Shown: one piece after another, positions 6,850 through 7,718 of the stretch
How the letters are laid out: every line of letters begins with the position of its first letter
How positions within the stretch are numbered: position 1 is the stretch's first letter
Source: JBDHXE01 sp039810525
Lineage (GTDB): Bacteria > Bacteroidota > Ignavibacteria > Kapaibacteriales > UBA2268
Direction of reading: 5' to 3'
NCBI GenBank assembly: GCA_039810525.1
Contig: JBDHXE010000119.1
Span: 1 to 7,718 of the forward strand
Length of the DNA stretch: 7,718 bases
Program-made: the position numbers and the translations under genes
The notes under the pieces: model-generated
Seen by the model: only the letters and a program-made list of their open reading frames with translations
The model's database searches: none
Told to the model about the DNA's origin: nothing

Positions 6850-7718
6850 TTAACGATTGATAATAAATATTTCTCTGAAGTTCTCATTGTTGATTGTAAT
6901 TAAATTAATATATACTCCATTTGGAATTAAATTGGTACTGACTGTAATTTTAAAACTTCCTTTATCTAGTCTTTGATTAAGATATTCGGATACAATATTT
7001 CCATTTAAATCATATATTCTACCTATTATATTGGATAGAGATGCATTATTAATTACAAAGTTAATCATTTCGGTAGCAGGATTAGGGAATGATTTACTAA
7101 TTGAGTTATTATATGAAATCTCACCTGATGAAAATATTAAATCTACATCGCATCGCGATTGATTATTTATTATTAATGAATCTGATAGTGTTTCTATTGC
7201 TAGTTTTTGATATAAGCAATTAAAATTAAACATAAGGGTATCTAATATAGGGAAAGTTGATGCATTATATCCTTGATAGCAAATTGTTAAATCTTTTGAT
7301 TCGCCAGATTTAATTGTCAAAGGTAATTGATTTAGTGGTATTGAAAAATATATATTATTGGTTAAGTGGATATTATCTAAAATGAAATCAAACTTCCCGT
7401 AATTGGTAAGCGTAATACTTTTGCAATAATTGACTCCAATCTTAGTATTACCAAAATCAAGTTTATTCTGTGGATTATTAATAGATGTACCAAGTGTAAT
7501 TGTAAATCCCGGAATAGTATCATTATAAATAATAGTATGCCCTACCGAATCGATAACTGTGATAGATAAATAAGCATCTTGGTATGAATCTATAACTGAA
7601 GCTTCTAATTTAATAATAGATTTTGATTTAGAAATTTCATTTATTTGTAAGTTATCTTTTTGATTTATTATATAATTTTTAATACCTCTATCTGTTCTTG
7701 CAGAATCAGTAATTATAA
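6850..7718 (-). CDS. T9SS-sorted secreted protein with ASH/choice-of-anchor-D-like domain (5' partial)
   Basis: The frame is open from the right edge (first full codon 7716-7714) to the TAA at 6852-6850. This gives the last 288 residues of a longer protein whose start is outside the window. Residues about 1-75 look like a beta-rich Ig-like segment (ARTDRGIKNYIIN, AYLSITVIDSVGHTIIYNDT) that I cannot assign to a family. Residues about 84-175 resemble the ASH / choice-of-anchor-D fold: LDFGNTKIGVNYCKSITLTN, then a run ending in IKSGESKDLTICY and DTLMFNFNC. Residues about 205-288 are a type A T9SS C-terminal sorting domain, with FPNP at 210-213, GRIYDLNGNIV at 232-242 and NLIPNGVYINL at 262-272. 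In such proteins the sorting domain directs transport across the outer membrane and is removed at the surface. Function is unknown; an adhesin or repeat-bearing surface protein is likely. The protease gene starts 84 bases downstream on the same strand, with no strong terminator between. Confidence 0.85.
   Translation of the reverse strand, partial: IITDSARTDRGIKNYIINQKDNLQINEISKSKSIIKLEASVIDSYQDAYLSITVIDSVGHTIIYNDTIPGFTITLGTSINNPQNKLDFGNTKIGVNYCKSITLTNYGKFDFILDNIHLTNNIYFSIPLNQLPLTIKSGESKDLTICYQGYNASTFPILDTLMFNFNCLYQKLAIETLSDSLIINNQSRCDVDLIFSSGEISYNNSISKSFPNPATEMINFVINNASLSNIIGRIYDLNGNIVSEYLNQRLDKGSFKITVSTNLIPNGVYINLITINNENFREIFIINR

Noticed and set aside
6834..6854. Inverted repeat GTTAATA...TATTAAC overlapping the stop codon of the right-edge gene.
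   Set aside because: A 7-bp nearly all-AT stem with a 7-base loop and no T tract is weak and expected by chance at this composition; not called as a terminator.
7318..7320. TTG at 7320 as the start of the right-edge gene.
   Set aside because: The frame stays open upstream to the window edge, and the ASH-like domain begins well before this codon, so it is an internal Leu. The same applies to TTG at 161 in the left-edge gene, which falls inside the chitobiase-like domain.

Overview
This is an AT-rich stretch of bacterial chromosome with four protein genes. The two outer genes run off the window edges. Both encode secreted modular proteins that end in a type IX secretion system (T9SS) type A sorting domain. 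T9SS cargo, an FCB-type S41 protease and very AT-rich, Asn/Ile/Lys-rich proteins together suggest a member of the Bacteroidota/FCB group. The adhesin-like modules resemble those of deep-branching lineages such as Ignavibacteria or Kapabacteria, but the exact lineage is inference. No tRNA, rRNA, CRISPR array, insertion sequence or phage gene was seen.

Layout. Bases 1-2422 (+) hold the C-terminal 806 residues of a large CotH-kinase-like surface protein. Its modules in order are a chitobiase C-terminal-like domain, a CotH domain, an InlB/bacterial repeat, a lamin-tail domain and a T9SS sorting domain. A 71-base gap follows, in which I see no convincing terminator. The next three genes lie on the minus strand. 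Read in their own direction (right to left) they are: the C-terminal 288 residues of a T9SS-sorted protein with an ASH/choice-of-anchor-D-like domain (7718-6850); an S41 carboxyl-terminal processing protease (6765-5098); and an 807-residue soluble hybrid histidine kinase with PAS-PAS-GAF-HisKA-HATPase-receiver order (4917-2494).

Transcription. A 10-bp GC-cored inverted repeat at 5056-5083 lies just beyond the protease stop codon and is the clearest regulatory element. It separates the protease from the kinase gene, so the kinase probably has its own promoter in the AT-rich stretch 4918-5055. That stretch carries a 12-bp direct repeat with a 21-bp period. The T9SS-cargo gene and the protease are 84 bp apart with no strong terminator between them, so they may be partly co-transcribed.

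Functional picture. The window combines cell-surface or secreted proteins, an envelope-anchored protease and a cytoplasmic phosphorelay sensor. Nothing in the sequence ties them into one pathway, and I see no clear evidence of an undescribed multi-gene system. The points most worth checking are the CotH protein's architecture and its possibly altered lysine motif, the Arg-to-Gly change in the kinase H-box, and the lack of a recognisable partner for the orphan hybrid kinase.
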